64,000 nt of DNA from Cyclobacteriaceae bacterium (GCA_022842845.1 JALHOT010000008.1:60176-124175), one strand, 5' to 3'. Counted from the first letter of the stretch, positions 24,145 to 33,203 are shown. The notes: a model not told the origin generated them from the letters alone. Program-made: numbers and translations.

Positions 24145-26856
24145 TTAATGAGCCTCCAGCCAATTTCCCCCAACTCCTGCTTCAACCTCCATGGGCACTT
24201 CTAATTGTATAGCGTGTTTCATCAGACGCACTACATTATCTTTAACGAAATCCCTTTCCTCTTTGTGAAGATCAAAAACCAATTCATCATGCACCTGCAT
24301 AATCATGCGTGAGCGTACCTGCTCTTTCTTCATCCATTGCTGGATGTTCACCATGGCAATTTTAATGATATCAGCGGCACTTCCCTGAATTGGCGCGTTA
24401 ATGGCGTTGCGTTCGGCAAAACCCCTGGTGGTTACGTTGCGAGAATTGATATCGCGTAGGTAGCGTCTTCTTCCCAGAATAGTTTCAACATATTCTTTCT
24501 CTCTTGCCTGATTGATGGACTCGTCCATGTAGCGTTTAATGCCCGGAAATTCTTTGAAGTATGATTCGATAATTTCAGCTGCTTCTGTTCTGGAAATGCC
24601 CAGGTTTTGCGACAAGCCAAACGCGGTGCTACCATATAAAATGCCAAAGTTTACCTCTTTGGCTTTTCTTCTCATATCGGCACTAACCTGCTCAAGAGGC
24701 ACACCAAAAACTTTAGCAGCAGTGGTGGCGTGAATATCTCGCTTGTTTTTAAACGCTTCAATCATGGTTTCGTCTTTGGCAAAAGAGGCTGCAATGCGCA
24801 ATTCGATTTGAGAGTAGTCGGCCGACATAAACAAAAAGTTTTCATCGCGGGCTACAAAGGCTTTGCGAATGGCCCTGCCTTTTTCTGTACGAATCGGTAT
24901 GTTCTGTAAGTTGGGATTGTTAGAACTTAATCTGCCAGTGGCCGCTACTGCTTGTCTATAGTCTGTATGTATTCTGCCATCTCTTGGTGAGATTAGTTTA
25001 GGCAGCGCATCTACATAGGTAGAGCGCAACTTTTCGTATTCTCGGTAATCGAGAATTTTTTTAGCGATAGGATGTTGATCTGCCAAAGTAGTCAACACTT
25101 CCTCACCGGTAGCATACTGACCAGTTTTAGTTTTCTTGGCTTTATCAACCAGTTTCATTTTATCGAACAGCACTTCGCCCAGTTGTTTGGGTGAACCAAT
25201 ATTAAACTCTGTGCCAGCAAGCTTATAAATTTCTGCCTGTACAGCTTCCGATTCTTTGCGCAGCTCCTCCGACATTTTTGCTAACACGGCTGTATCTACT
25301 TTTACGCCTTCATATTCCATGTCGGCCAGCACACTCAGCAAAGGCATCTCCACATCGCTCATTAATCGATTGTGTCCGCGCTTTTCTAATTCAACTTGCA
25401 GCTTCTTTTTTACTTGTAGTGTAATATCAACCCTTTCGCAGGTACGTTCTATAAAATCATGAGACTCTTCCAATAATTGGTACTGTAAGTGTTGATTGCT
25501 TAACAAGCCAAGATCGTGGCCAATCTCAGGCTCGATAAGGTAGTGTGCGATCATAGGATCGAACAAACGCCCATCTACCGCGATGTTAAACTCTTTTAAT
25601 AGCAGAATGCCTGCTTTTAGATTATAAGAAATCTTGGCTACCCCCTTATTGGAGAACGCATCTTTGAAAGCTACTAGTGGTTGAACATTATCTTTTTCAA
25701 AAATAATGTAGGACACTTCACCTGGGTTGAAGCAAATAGACAGGACAAATTTTTTACCTGATACTTGTTCGGTCAATTCGAAGGCAAACTCTTTTTGTTT
25801 GTTTACCTTTTCAACCAGGTTTTGGCATTCATCCTCGCGATTGATTTCTCTATAGTTTACCTTACTGGCATCAAAGCTTTGACCGCCACCGTTATTACCT
25901 TGCTCACTTGCCTGGCTGGCCCCTTCGCCAAACATGGAAAGTTGTGATACTTCAGGGCTTTTAATGGGGGTGGTGGTACTGCCATCGCTGAAAACACGCG
26001 CTGCCAGCGTTTTAAATTCAAGATGATCAAAAAGTGGTTTTAATTTTTCTTTATCAGGGCCTGTATACACCAGGTCTTCTTCATTAAACTCGAGGGGAAC
26101 ATCGGTAAAAATGGTTGCCAGTTTTTTCGAAAGCAAAGCCTGTTTTCCGTATTGTTCGACCAATTCTTTTTTCTTGCCTTTCAACTCGTCCACATGGGCA
26201 ATGATGTTTTCTATACTGCCATATTTCTTGATGAGCTCTGCTGCTGTTTTAGGTCCGAAACCTGGTATGCCTGGAATATTGTCCACACTATCGCCTTGCA
26301 AACCCAATATTTCAATGACTTGCGATACATGGCTTATGTCCCAGCGTTCGCAAATTTCCTTTTCACCCATGATGTCTACCGCATTGCCAAGAAATGCTGG
26401 CTTGTACAGAAATACATTTTTATCTACTAACTGACCGTAATCTTTATCAGGGGTCATCATAAAAACCTCAAACCCTTGCTCAGCTGCTTTTTTCGCAATG
26501 GTGCCAATCACATCATCGGCTTCGTACCCATCCAGTTCGAGAATGGGAATATTAAAGCCACGAATAATTTCTTTTACTAAAGGTACACCTGAACGTATGT
26601 CTTCCGGAGTTTCTTGTCGGTTAGCCTTGTATTCTGTAAAGATTTCATCGCGAAAGGTGGGTGCAGAAGTGTCGAAAGCAATTCCAATGTGTGTGGGCTT
26701 TTGCTTGAAGAGCACTTCTAAAAGCGTATTGGTAAAACCGAAGGGAACGGAGGTATTCATGCCTTTCGAGTTGATGCGAGGCGTTTTTACAAAGGCGAAA
26801 TGCGCTCTGTAAATAAGGGCATAGGCGTCCAGGAGGAATAATTTTTTCTCGCTCAT
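24145..26856 (-). CDS. polA: DNA polymerase I with degenerate 3'-5' exonuclease domain
   Basis: A 903-aa family A polymerase for Okazaki fragment processing and repair. The 5' nuclease domain (1-290) is intact: LDAYALIYRAHF, FDTSAPTFRDEIF, DGYEADDVIG, TPDKDYGQLV, LQGDSVDNIPG. The polymerase domain has DYSQIELRI (motif A), RRKAKEVNFGILYG (motif B) and VHDELVFD (motif C). Between them, the exonuclease motifs are changed. Exo I reads FAFELTEQ (357-364) where active enzymes have FDTET. Exo II reads NLKAG (412-416) in place of NLKYD. Exo III reads RTCERVD (471-477) in place of YAAEDAD. Proofreading is therefore probably absent, as in Taq polymerase. It is convergent with frr. Confidence 0.96.
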   Translation of the reverse strand: MSEKKLFLLDAYALIYRAHFAFVKTPRINSKGMNTSVPFGFTNTLLEVLFKQKPTHIGIAFDTSAPTFRDEIFTEYKANRQETPEDIRSGVPLVKEIIRGFNIPILELDGYEADDVIGTIAKKAAEQGFEVFMMTPDKDYGQLVDKNVFLYKPAFLGNAVDIMGEKEICERWDISHVSQVIEILGLQGDSVDNIPGIPGFGPKTAAELIKKYGSIENIIAHVDELKGKKKELVEQYGKQALLSKKLATIFTDVPLEFNEEDLVYTGPDKEKLKPLFDHLEFKTLAARVFSDGSTTTPIKSPEVSQLSMFGEGASQASEQGNNGGGQSFDASKVNYREINREDECQNLVEKVNKQKEFAFELTEQVSGKKFVLSICFNPGEVSYIIFEKDNVQPLVAFKDAFSNKGVAKISYNLKAGILLLKEFNIAVDGRLFDPMIAHYLIEPEIGHDLGLLSNQHLQYQLLEESHDFIERTCERVDITLQVKKKLQVELEKRGHNRLMSDVEMPLLSVLADMEYEGVKVDTAVLAKMSEELRKESEAVQAEIYKLAGTEFNIGSPKQLGEVLFDKMKLVDKAKKTKTGQYATGEEVLTTLADQHPIAKKILDYREYEKLRSTYVDALPKLISPRDGRIHTDYRQAVAATGRLSSNNPNLQNIPIRTEKGRAIRKAFVARDENFLFMSADYSQIELRIAASFAKDETMIEAFKNKRDIHATTAAKVFGVPLEQVSADMRRKAKEVNFGILYGSTAFGLSQNLGISRTEAAEIIESYFKEFPGIKRYMDESINQAREKEYVETILGRRRYLRDINSRNVTTRGFAERNAINAPIQGSAADIIKIAMVNIQQWMKKEQVRSRMIMQVHDELVFDLHKEERDFVKDNVVRLMKHAIQLEVPMEVEAGVGGNWLEAH

Positions 26857-26940
26857 AATTATTTTGAAAGGAATCAGAAAATTATCACAATAAATTCAGA
26901 TTCCGAATAAACACGATCTATAGTTTATATTCGTGGCATT

Positions 26941-27744
26941 ATGATCGTTGCTAAAGCTTATCGGCTCATTAATACTTTAAGTATCGATGTGGTATTAGGT
27001 GCTGTATGCTGCGCTTTGTTCTTTGCCAGGCTTTTGCAGGTAAGCCTCTTGCTGTATGGCATTGTTTCTCTGGCATTAACAGTATGGATTATTTACACGG
27101 CCGATCATTTGTTGGATGCCAAAAGAGTAGAAGGCATTGCCACAACAAGGCGGCACCATTTTCATCAACAATATTTTTCATTGTTAAGCATTTGCTTGCT
27201 GTTAGCCATGGTGAGCAACATTGTTTTACTTTTTTTTATTAGAGAAAGAGTTTTGTTAGGAGGGTTATTTTTAATCTGTGGTGTTAGTATTTATTTATTA
27301 TTACACACTTATTTAAAAGTACCTAAGGAGGTATTAATAAGCATTCTTTATACATGTGGTGTATTACTTCCTTCCTTGATGGTAACACCTGTTATTTGGC
27401 ATGAACTTCCTTATGTGCTGATAGCTCAATTTGCTTTAAGCGCATTGATTAACCTGCTTGTGTTTTCGTGGTTTGATTATGAACGAGATCGGCAAGATGG
27501 ATTTAAATCCATGGCAACAATGTGGGGACGCACCAACACTGCCAGGCTTATTTACGTGGCAGCCTTTATTAACACAGCACTTTTTTTCATCAGCGAAGAT
27601 CGCAGCGCATCAGGGGTGCCGGTAGCCGTAGCGGTTCTTCATTTGTTGATTCTTTACAGAGCAGATTTTTTTGGTAAGGATGATCGTTTCAGATTGCTTG
27701 GTGACGCCAGCTTTATGCTTCCACTGTTTTATCTGCTTTGGTAA
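26941..27744 (+). CDS. UbiA-like prenyltransferase-family membrane protein
   Basis: A 267-aa polytopic membrane protein with seven to nine hydrophobic helices. Two acidic loops match the layout of the UbiA superfamily: TADHLLDAKR near residues 57-66, and WFDYERDRQDGFKSMATMWG near 177-196, where the second DxxxD-type motif plus SxAxxxG is characteristic. The first motif lacks the usual NDxxD start, so prenyl-diphosphate binding may be altered. The substrate is unknown; there are no quinone, heme or carotenoid genes nearby. Its last 32 bp overlap the 3' end of the opposing HTH gene. Confidence 0.7.
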   Translation: MIVAKAYRLINTLSIDVVLGAVCCALFFARLLQVSLLLYGIVSLALTVWIIYTADHLLDAKRVEGIATTRRHHFHQQYFSLLSICLLLAMVSNIVLLFFIRERVLLGGLFLICGVSIYLLLHTYLKVPKEVLISILYTCGVLLPSLMVTPVIWHELPYVLIAQFALSALINLLVFSWFDYERDRQDGFKSMATMWGRTNTARLIYVAAFINTALFFISEDRSASGVPVAVAVLHLLILYRADFFGKDDRFRLLGDASFMLPLFYLLW

Positions 27745-28120
27745 ATTCCTGTGCCTCTACTTGTTGAATGAGTTCAGCCTTTTCTTCCATGAGCGCAATT
27801 ATCTTTTTTAAGTAGGCAATTTCGCGATTGGCCAGGCTTAGCTCTTCGTTCAATTTTGAAATTTGGAGGTCTTTTAATGAATCTTGCTGCGCATCCTGAC
27901 AATAATATTGAAAGAAGTTATGTTCCAGCACTTGAGAAATTCGTATTAACAAACCTGTGTCTACATGCTGCTTTTTAAAAATGCGGTAAACATTCTGACG
28001 GACAGTGCCTAAATCCTCTGCAAAGTCTGAGAGCTTTACATTTTTCTGTTCAAAAACCAATTGAATCTGCTGACCGATGTGAACAGTTTTGCGAATGCTT
28101 TCAGTCTTACTCATAGACAT
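27713..28120 (-). CDS. HTH transcriptional regulator with C-terminal coiled coil
   Basis: A 135-aa protein. Residues 12-70 form an XRE/lambda-repressor-type helix-turn-helix (VKLSDFAEDLGTVRQNVYRIFKK). Residues 85-125 form a leucine/glutamate-rich coiled coil (ISKLNEELSLANREIAYLKKI in outline), probably for dimerisation. Small HTH-coiled-coil proteins of this form are common in Bacteroidota and mostly uncharacterised. The gene diverges from a PAS histidine kinase, and a 14-nt inverted repeat in the shared upstream region (28127-28177) could be its operator. The 3' end overlaps the UbiA-like gene by 32 bp. Confidence 0.82.
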   Translation of the reverse strand: MSMSKTESIRKTVHIGQQIQLVFEQKNVKLSDFAEDLGTVRQNVYRIFKKQHVDTGLLIRISQVLEHNFFQYYCQDAQQDSLKDLQISKLNEELSLANREIAYLKKIIALMEEKAELIQQVEAQEFTKADKTVEA

Positions 28121-28126
28121 TTGTCA

Positions 28127-28177
28127 ATTAAAAAGTTACAAATAAGCATAAAATGTGTAAAAATGTAAACTTTTAAT
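28127..28177. promoter_or_regulatory. Candidate operator: inverted repeat between HTH gene and kinase gene
   Basis: The arms ATTAAAAAGTTACA (28127-28140) and TGTAAACTTTTAAT (28164-28177) are inverted copies with 12 of 14 positions matching. The centre is A/T-rich and contains TGTGTAAAAATGTAAA, a partial direct repeat. It starts 7 nt upstream of the HTH start codon and lies in a divergent promoter region. Confidence 0.4.
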
Positions 28178-28237
28178 TTACTTTTTCGTTACAAACCCCA
28201 TTTCCATACTGTAAAAGGTTGGGTAAAGGCAGGTAGC

Positions 28238-29686
28238 ATGTACAGTTCATTGAGCAAGGAAAACCCGTCTCTGGCTACAGAGAAGGATCGGTCGCTTTTT
28301 AACATTTTGAGGGGTTTTGAGGAGTTTATGCTCAATCCGGAGGGTATTATTATTAGCTCCAACCTGGAGGTGATAAACATTACCGGTTATGAAGAGTGGG
28401 AAGTGATGGGTAATCACATCGCTATATTTTATACACCCGAGGATCGTCAACAAGAAAAACCAAAAGCAGATTTAAAGACTGCCAAAAAGCAAGGGCAACT
28501 ACTCGTCAACGACTGGCGCGTAAAAAAGCGCAATGCCAGGTTTTGGGCGAAGATGAAAATTACTTCACTCACAGATCAGGACGGCACCCATAGCGGCTTT
28601 AGGGTTGTGTTGAAAGACAGTACGCATAAAGCGCTGTACAATCACAGAGTAAAGCGGATCAAGGATGAGTACCTCAACTTGTTCAATAACGCTTACACAG
28701 GCATTTTTAAATTCCGCATGAATGACTTGCGCGTGCTTTTGCTGAACGAAAAAGCGGTGGAAATTTTGGGAAAAGACGAATCGGCAGATATCAGTTTTCA
28801 GGAATTTTTTGTGGAAGAAGGGCGCTGTACTAGGTTGATTGAGCACTTAATAGCGCATGAAAAAGTGGAAGGCTTTGAATTTCAAATCAAAACATCGAGC
28901 CGAGAGCAGCGATGGGTAAGCATTGGTTGCCGTTTTTTTGCAGAGCAAGGTTTTGTAGAAGGTATTTTAATTGATGTAAGCGAGTCGAAAAAACAACTCC
29001 TTGAGTTGCAAAAGCTCAATCATGAGCTTGACCAGTTTATTTACCATGCTTCTCATGATTTACGATCGCCACTCACTACCATTTTGGGTGTTGTTAATCT
29101 CATTCACTTAGATGAGCCATCGCCCATCATTAAAAACTATGCACAGCTGATCGCTGAACGCGTTCATCATTTAGATGGCTTGCTAAAGGATCTGGTCTCG
29201 ATTACCTACAATAATAAGTCAGAACCCAAAGCTGAGCTTTTGCATGTAGAAACGGAGGTGCGCAATATCTTAAAGGAATTTCACCATCAATACAATACAG
29301 TTCAGGCTTTTTTAACTATTAGTGGTGAGGTTGAGTTTGTTACCGATGCTGTTCGATTCCGCACCATTATGCGCAATCTTGTTTCTAATGCTCTTAAGTA
29401 TCATAATCCTGCGGTTGCATCTTTTATGAAGGTCACCATTCAGGCAGATGAAAAACTTTTATCGTTAACCATTGAGGACAATGGCCTGGGCATAGAGCAG
29501 GATTATCTCGACAAAATTTTCAGAATGTTTTTTCGGGCCACTGTACAGGCCAAAGGCACTGGTTTAGGATTATTTATTACCAAGGCCATGATAGATAAGC
29601 TTGGTGGGCACATTGCAGTTAGTTCTAGGCCTATGCATGGCAGTACATTTTTGGTAGAACTGCCCGCGCTAGACATTAACCAATAA
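28238..29686 (+). CDS. PAS-domain sensor histidine kinase
   Basis: A 482-aa cytoplasmic kinase without membrane segments. It has two PAS-like domains (about 18-130 and 145-250; the first contains NITGYEEWEVMG and FYTPEDRQ, typical of PAS). HisKA follows with HASHDLRSPLTTI (phospho-acceptor His near 272) and HATPase with NLVSNALKYHN, DNGLGIE and GTGLGLFIT. It has no receiver domain. The following two genes encode STAS-like proteins, and an HTH gene diverges upstream, so the four may form one signalling unit. The kinase core is clearly similar to that of the propeller kinase at 8370 (both have LDRFVY/LDQFIY-ASHDLR). Confidence 0.92.
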   Translation: MYSSLSKENPSLATEKDRSLFNILRGFEEFMLNPEGIIISSNLEVINITGYEEWEVMGNHIAIFYTPEDRQQEKPKADLKTAKKQGQLLVNDWRVKKRNARFWAKMKITSLTDQDGTHSGFRVVLKDSTHKALYNHRVKRIKDEYLNLFNNAYTGIFKFRMNDLRVLLLNEKAVEILGKDESADISFQEFFVEEGRCTRLIEHLIAHEKVEGFEFQIKTSSREQRWVSIGCRFFAEQGFVEGILIDVSESKKQLLELQKLNHELDQFIYHASHDLRSPLTTILGVVNLIHLDEPSPIIKNYAQLIAERVHHLDGLLKDLVSITYNNKSEPKAELLHVETEVRNILKEFHHQYNTVQAFLTISGEVEFVTDAVRFRTIMRNLVSNALKYHNPAVASFMKVTIQADEKLLSLTIEDNGLGIEQDYLDKIFRMFFRATVQAKGTGLGLFITKAMIDKLGGHIAVSSRPMHGSTFLVELPALDINQ

Positions 29687-29696
29687 GATTAAAGTT

Positions 29697-30143
29697 ATGT
29701 TGAATGTTGTTTTTGAGGCCGATTTTGCCAAAGTGTGGAGTGATGGTTATTCGCCTTGCGTTTTTGCTACAATGCAGAGTATGCCGTCATTAGCCAGATT
29801 TAAAGAAATGAGCGATGCCTATTTGAAACTGGTAAAAAAACTTTCGCACGATTATGGTGCGGTCTATGGCATTTCTAATCTATCGGAATCGCAGCCTATA
29901 TCGATTGAAACATTGTATTTATACTACAATACCTATTTACCAAAGCAATTTCAGCATGGCTTGCATTACAAGGCTTATGTAAAACCAAGAAACCTTTTTT
30001 CTCAGTTTTCGTTGGAAGAAGTTTTGAAGGGTTTGGATTCCAGCAAAGTCGAGGTTTTCAACACCTTCGAAGAGGCGCTCAATGCTGTAAATAGAAAAAG
30101 GGCTGATAAAACACCACGCTATTATGGTCAAACAGTATTATAA
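29697..30143 (+). CDS. STAS/SpoIIAA-like domain protein (first of a pair)
   Basis: A 148-aa soluble protein beginning 10 bp after the kinase. Alternating strands and helices end in SKVEVFNTFEEALNAVNRK, the same C-terminal pattern (variable strand, F/Y-x-x-x-x-EA-x-x-W/V) found in STAS/SEC14-type small proteins of Bacteroidota. The family assignment is by overall pattern and is moderate. Its neighbour shares the layout at low identity, so the two are probably old paralogues. The N-terminus (VFEADFAKVWSDGYSPCVF) includes a Cys that could be functional but is unproven. The 3' end overlaps the next gene by 20 bp, which indicates translational coupling. Confidence 0.7.
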   Translation: MLNVVFEADFAKVWSDGYSPCVFATMQSMPSLARFKEMSDAYLKLVKKLSHDYGAVYGISNLSESQPISIETLYLYYNTYLPKQFQHGLHYKAYVKPRNLFSQFSLEEVLKGLDSSKVEVFNTFEEALNAVNRKRADKTPRYYGQTVL

Positions 30144-30546
30144 GGATCATTATGCAATCATAGAATTGGATGAAGATGTTCCTTGTATAAAGTTTACCAC
30201 CCACGGCCTGCCTCGTTTTAGCGAGCACTTTCAATTGGTCCAGTTAAAGCGACTCGAGTTACTGCATCAGGAAATTAAAAATTTTGACTTGCTGCATTTC
30301 TTAACCGATAGCCGCCAGGCAGGGCCTATTTTAGATGAAGACGTAAGTTTCTTCACCCTAAGTGTGTTACCGGAAATAGAAAGCCTTGGCGTAAAGTTTT
30401 GGGCAGTGGTTTTACCATCAGGTAAATTTACCCGCTACACAGCCAAAGAAATGTTAAGCAAATCGAAGCATATAGAAGTTTGTATGTTTGACGATATGCG
30501 CGAAGCCAGAAACTGGTTGCGTAGCAAATCAGTATTAGCACTTTAA
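30124..30546 (+). CDS. STAS/SpoIIAA-like domain protein (second of a pair)
   Basis: A 140-aa soluble protein. It starts HYAIIELDEDVPCIKFTTHG, has a central FLTDSRQAGPILDEDVSFF and GVKFWAVVLPSGKF, and ends VCMFDDMREARNWLRS. This is the usual form of STAS-like domain proteins annotated as SpoIIAA-like in Bacteroidota: an N-terminal strand pair, a D-R turn, and a C-terminal helix after a variable strand. Members are often found next to PAS kinases and may act as phospho-acceptor or partner-binding modules; that role is inferred. It is translationally coupled to the preceding gene (20-bp overlap). Confidence 0.75.
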   Translation: MVKQYYKDHYAIIELDEDVPCIKFTTHGLPRFSEHFQLVQLKRLELLHQEIKNFDLLHFLTDSRQAGPILDEDVSFFTLSVLPEIESLGVKFWAVVLPSGKFTRYTAKEMLSKSKHIEVCMFDDMREARNWLRSKSVLAL

Positions 30547-30568
30547 TTATCAGTACCCTCTCAATAAA

Positions 30569-30607
30569 AAAACCTGAACAGCTTAGCTGCTCAGGTTTAA
30601 CTTTTTA
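30569..30607. terminator. Bidirectional terminator between STAS-like gene and guaB
   Basis: A stem of 13 bp with one mismatch (AAACCTGAACAGC / GCTGCTCAGGTTT, loop TTA) is followed by AACTTTTTAT on the + strand and preceded by an A-run that gives TTTTTT on the reverse strand. It lies between convergent stops at 30546 and 30622. Confidence 0.85.
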
Positions 30608-30621
30608 TACTCAACGGTGTT

Positions 30622-32094
30622 TTACTTTCTGCTATAGTTAGGGGCTTCGCGTGTAATGGTTACATCGTGCGGGTGACTTTCGGTAACACCGGCAGCGGTA
30701 ATTTTTACAAACTTAGCTTGCTTGAGTTTTTCGATGTTCTTGGCACCGCAGTAACCCATACCTGCTTTTAACCCGCCAACCATTTGATATAAAATTTCGG
30801 AAGCCATGCCTTTATATGCTACACGTCCTGAAATGCCTTCGGGCACTAATTTTTTAATGTCGTCTTCTACATCCTGGAAGTAGCGATCTTTTGAGCCATC
30901 GTCCATGGCTTCTAAAGAACCCATGCCGCGGTATGCTTTGAATTTTCGACCTTCAAAAATGATCATCTCACCAGGAGCCTCTTCAGTACCAGCCAGCAAT
31001 GAGCCTATCATGATGCTGTTGGCTCCGGCCGCAATGGCTTTAACCAAATCACCTGAAAAACGGATACCACCATCAGCAATCACTGGCACATCGGTGCCTT
31101 TAATGGCATTGGCAGCTTCGTAAACGGCTGATAGTTGTGGAAGACCTACGCCTGCTACAATACGCGTGGTACAAATGCTACCCGGGCCTACACCAACTTT
31201 TACTGCATCAGCACCTGCTTTTACTAAAGCCTTAGCGGCATCGCCAGTGGCAATGTTACCAACAATAAGGTCTAATTCGGGATACTTTTTCTTTACACGT
31301 TTGGCAGCATCTATCACCCCTTTTGAATGACCATGAGCAGTATCGATACTAATAATGTCTACCCCGGAATTTTTCAGTGCTTCAATTCTTTCCAACACAT
31401 CGGCTGTGGCACCTACCGCTGCTCCTACACGCAATCGACCGAACTGGTCTTTACAGGCATTGGGTTTGTTCTTTTTCTTGAGAATATCTTTATAGGTAAC
31501 AAGGCCGGTGAGTTTACCTTTTTTGTTCACTACTGGTAGCTTTTCAATTTTATACTGTTGTAAAATTACTTCAGCCTTTTCAAGGGTTATGCCTTCAGGA
31601 GCTGTAATCAGGTTTTCTTTCGTCATGATTTGCTCCACCGGCTTGTTCATGTCTTTTTGAAAACGCAAATCTCTGTTGGTAATAATGCCTACGAGCTTTC
31701 CATTCTCATCAATCACGGGGATACCACCAATTTTATACTCACGCATAATTTTTTCGGCATCGCGCACGGTCGAGTTGACGAGCAGGGTAACAGGATCCAG
31801 TATTAAACCACTTTGTGAGCGCTTTACCTTACGCACCTGATCGGCTTGTGCCTCAATGCTCATGTTTTTATGGATGAACCCAAGTCCACCCTCCAAGGCC
31901 ATGGCAATCGCCATTTCTGCCTCTGTTACCGTATCCATGGCAGCCGAAACAATAGGGATATTCAGCTGAATATTGCGGCTTAACTTGGTTGTGGTATTGG
32001 TTTCGCGCGGAAGTACTTCGGAATAGGCCGGAACCAGAAGCACGTCATCATAGGTGAGTGCTTCGAATAGAAATTTGGTGCTGTTTAGCGCCAT
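30622..32094 (-). CDS. guaB: IMP dehydrogenase
   Basis: A 490-aa enzyme that oxidises IMP to XMP with NAD+, the first committed step of GMP synthesis. The catalytic barrel contains the loop [13 protein letters not shown] with the active-site Cys (near 307), [11 protein letters not shown], and the flap region with [10 protein letters not shown]. Two CBS domains are inserted at about 95-205. The C-terminus ends in NYSRK. The gene is monocistronic with a TACCTTTG promoter element 34-41 nt upstream of the ATG. Confidence 0.97.
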   Translation of the reverse strand: MALNSTKFLFEALTYDDVLLVPAYSEVLPRETNTTTKLSRNIQLNIPIVSAAMDTVTEAEMAIAMALEGGLGFIHKNMSIEAQADQVRKVKRSQSGLILDPVTLLVNSTVRDAEKIMREYKIGGIPVIDENGKLVGIITNRDLRFQKDMNKPVEQIMTKENLITAPEGITLEKAEVILQQYKIEKLPVVNKKGKLTGLVTYKDILKKKNKPNACKDQFGRLRVGAAVGATADVLERIEALKNSGVDIISIDTAHGHSKGVIDAAKRVKKKYPELDLIVGNIATGDAAKALVKAGADAVKVGVGPGSICTTRIVAGVGLPQLSAVYEAANAIKGTDVPVIADGGIRFSGDLVKAIAAGANSIMIGSLLAGTEEAPGEMIIFEGRKFKAYRGMGSLEAMDDGSKDRYFQDVEDDIKKLVPEGISGRVAYKGMASEILYQMVGGLKAGMGYCGAKNIEKLKQAKFVKITAAGVTESHPHDVTITREAPNYSRK

Positions 32095-32127
32095 AGCAAA
32101 TAAATTTACGATAGGTTATTTGCCGGG

Positions 32128-32135
32128 CAAAGGTA
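32128..32135 (-). promoter_or_regulatory. Putative -7 element (TACCTTTG) of guaB
   Basis: On the reverse strand TACCTTTG lies 33 nt upstream of the guaB ATG, with a TTG about 20 nt further upstream at a plausible -33 position. It matches the Bacteroidota consensus. Confidence 0.58.
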
Positions 32136-32204
32136 GACTTAATTCGACAATAAGCCAATGAAGCAGGTAATCTATGCTTATTTTTACCCAACAAATTTCG
32201 TTTT

Positions 32205-32888
32205 ATGATGAAAACAGCTTTTTCTATTGTATTCTCACTGATCACCTCAATTTTATTCGCACAGATACAAACAGGCAAGGCCTCTTTTTATGCCGATAAG
32301 TTTGAGGGCCGCCCCACTGCCAGTGGTGAGAAATATAAGCACAGCAAACTCACAGCCGCTCACAAAACCCTGCCTTTTGGTACGAAGGTGCGTGTTACAA
32401 ACCTCGGTAACAGCAAGTCTGTAGAAGTGGTGATTAATGATCGTGGTCCTTATGTTGATGATAGGGTTATTGATTTATCAAAGTCGGCTGCGGAGAAATT
32501 GGGTTTTGTTAACCAGGGATTGGCGGATGTAAAAGTAGAGGTGGTAGATGCTGGTGATGGTAAAACCAGTGATACTCCCCGTCCTATTGGGAATGTAACA
32601 ATTGAAGAGAAGGAGTTTTACAGTTTTGAAGTGGAGCGAAGCAAGCCTTCGGGCTTTGGCGTTCAGATAGCTACGTACCAGGAATTGGTAAACCTGATGC
32701 GCCTAACCGATAATTTGAAAAAGTCATACCAGAAAAAAGTAACGGTTCAGGTAAAAGTGCTGAATGGTGTGAAGTATTATGCTTTGGTATTAGGTCAGTT
32801 TCCTTCACGAAGTAAAGCTGAACAATTTCGCGCCAGTGTGAAGGGAAAATTTCCGGATGCTTTTATTGTTGAGTTTGGTCGACTCTGA
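32205..32888 (+). CDS. RlpA-like septal ring lytic transglycosylase with SPOR domain
   Basis: A 227-aa secreted peptidoglycan enzyme. A signal peptide (residues 1-19) is followed by a double-psi beta-barrel domain (20-115), with the RlpA residues in place: Glu in TASGEKY, His in TAAHKTLPFGT and Asp in DDRVIDLS. The C-terminal SPOR domain (about 150-227, GFGVQIATYQELVNL...VEFGRL) targets denuded glycan at the division site. There is no lipobox Cys, so it is periplasmic rather than a lipoprotein, unlike E. coli RlpA. It stands alone; a gene-free stretch follows. Confidence 0.9.
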   Translation: MMKTAFSIVFSLITSILFAQIQTGKASFYADKFEGRPTASGEKYKHSKLTAAHKTLPFGTKVRVTNLGNSKSVEVVINDRGPYVDDRVIDLSKSAAEKLGFVNQGLADVKVEVVDAGDGKTSDTPRPIGNVTIEEKEFYSFEVERSKPSGFGVQIATYQELVNLMRLTDNLKKSYQKKVTVQVKVLNGVKYYALVLGQFPSRSKAEQFRASVKGKFPDAFIVEFGRL

Positions 32889-33203
32889 ATATGCTTAGGA
32901 TCACCTGGCCTTATCATCTGGCTGCTTCTCAACATCATGTCTTCGAAAGTGCCTATGGCTGTTTTGGGATTTGGAAAAACTCTTTGTGCAGTCTGAGGCC
33001 TATATGGACACTCAACTCTGAAAAAACATCAAGCAGACATTATCTCCAAGATCGTAATGGATCAATGGCAATCGAATAAAACTTCTAATAACTTTCATGG
33101 CAATGTGTAAATGCATGCCAACAAAATGGGGAGGCATGCAAAAAGTATTATGAAGTAGAATAATGTATTAGAGAATTAATTAGTCAACCTCAATCTGATT
33201 AAA
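32889..33203. other. Gene-free intergenic stretch (about 315 bp)
   Basis: No reading frame here looks like a real gene; a short 62-codon frame at its 5' end has no recognisable protein character. An 8-bp inverted repeat (TGCATGCC 33112-33119 / GGCATGCA 33133-33140) surrounds a 13-nt loop but has no T-run. The 5' third, which has stops in all frames every few dozen codons, could be decayed coding sequence; no parent is recognised. Confidence 0.5.

Noticed and set aside
32891-33079. 62-codon frame after the RlpA-like gene
   Set aside because: It has no recognisable protein features and no conserved start context; kept only as part of the gene-free stretch.
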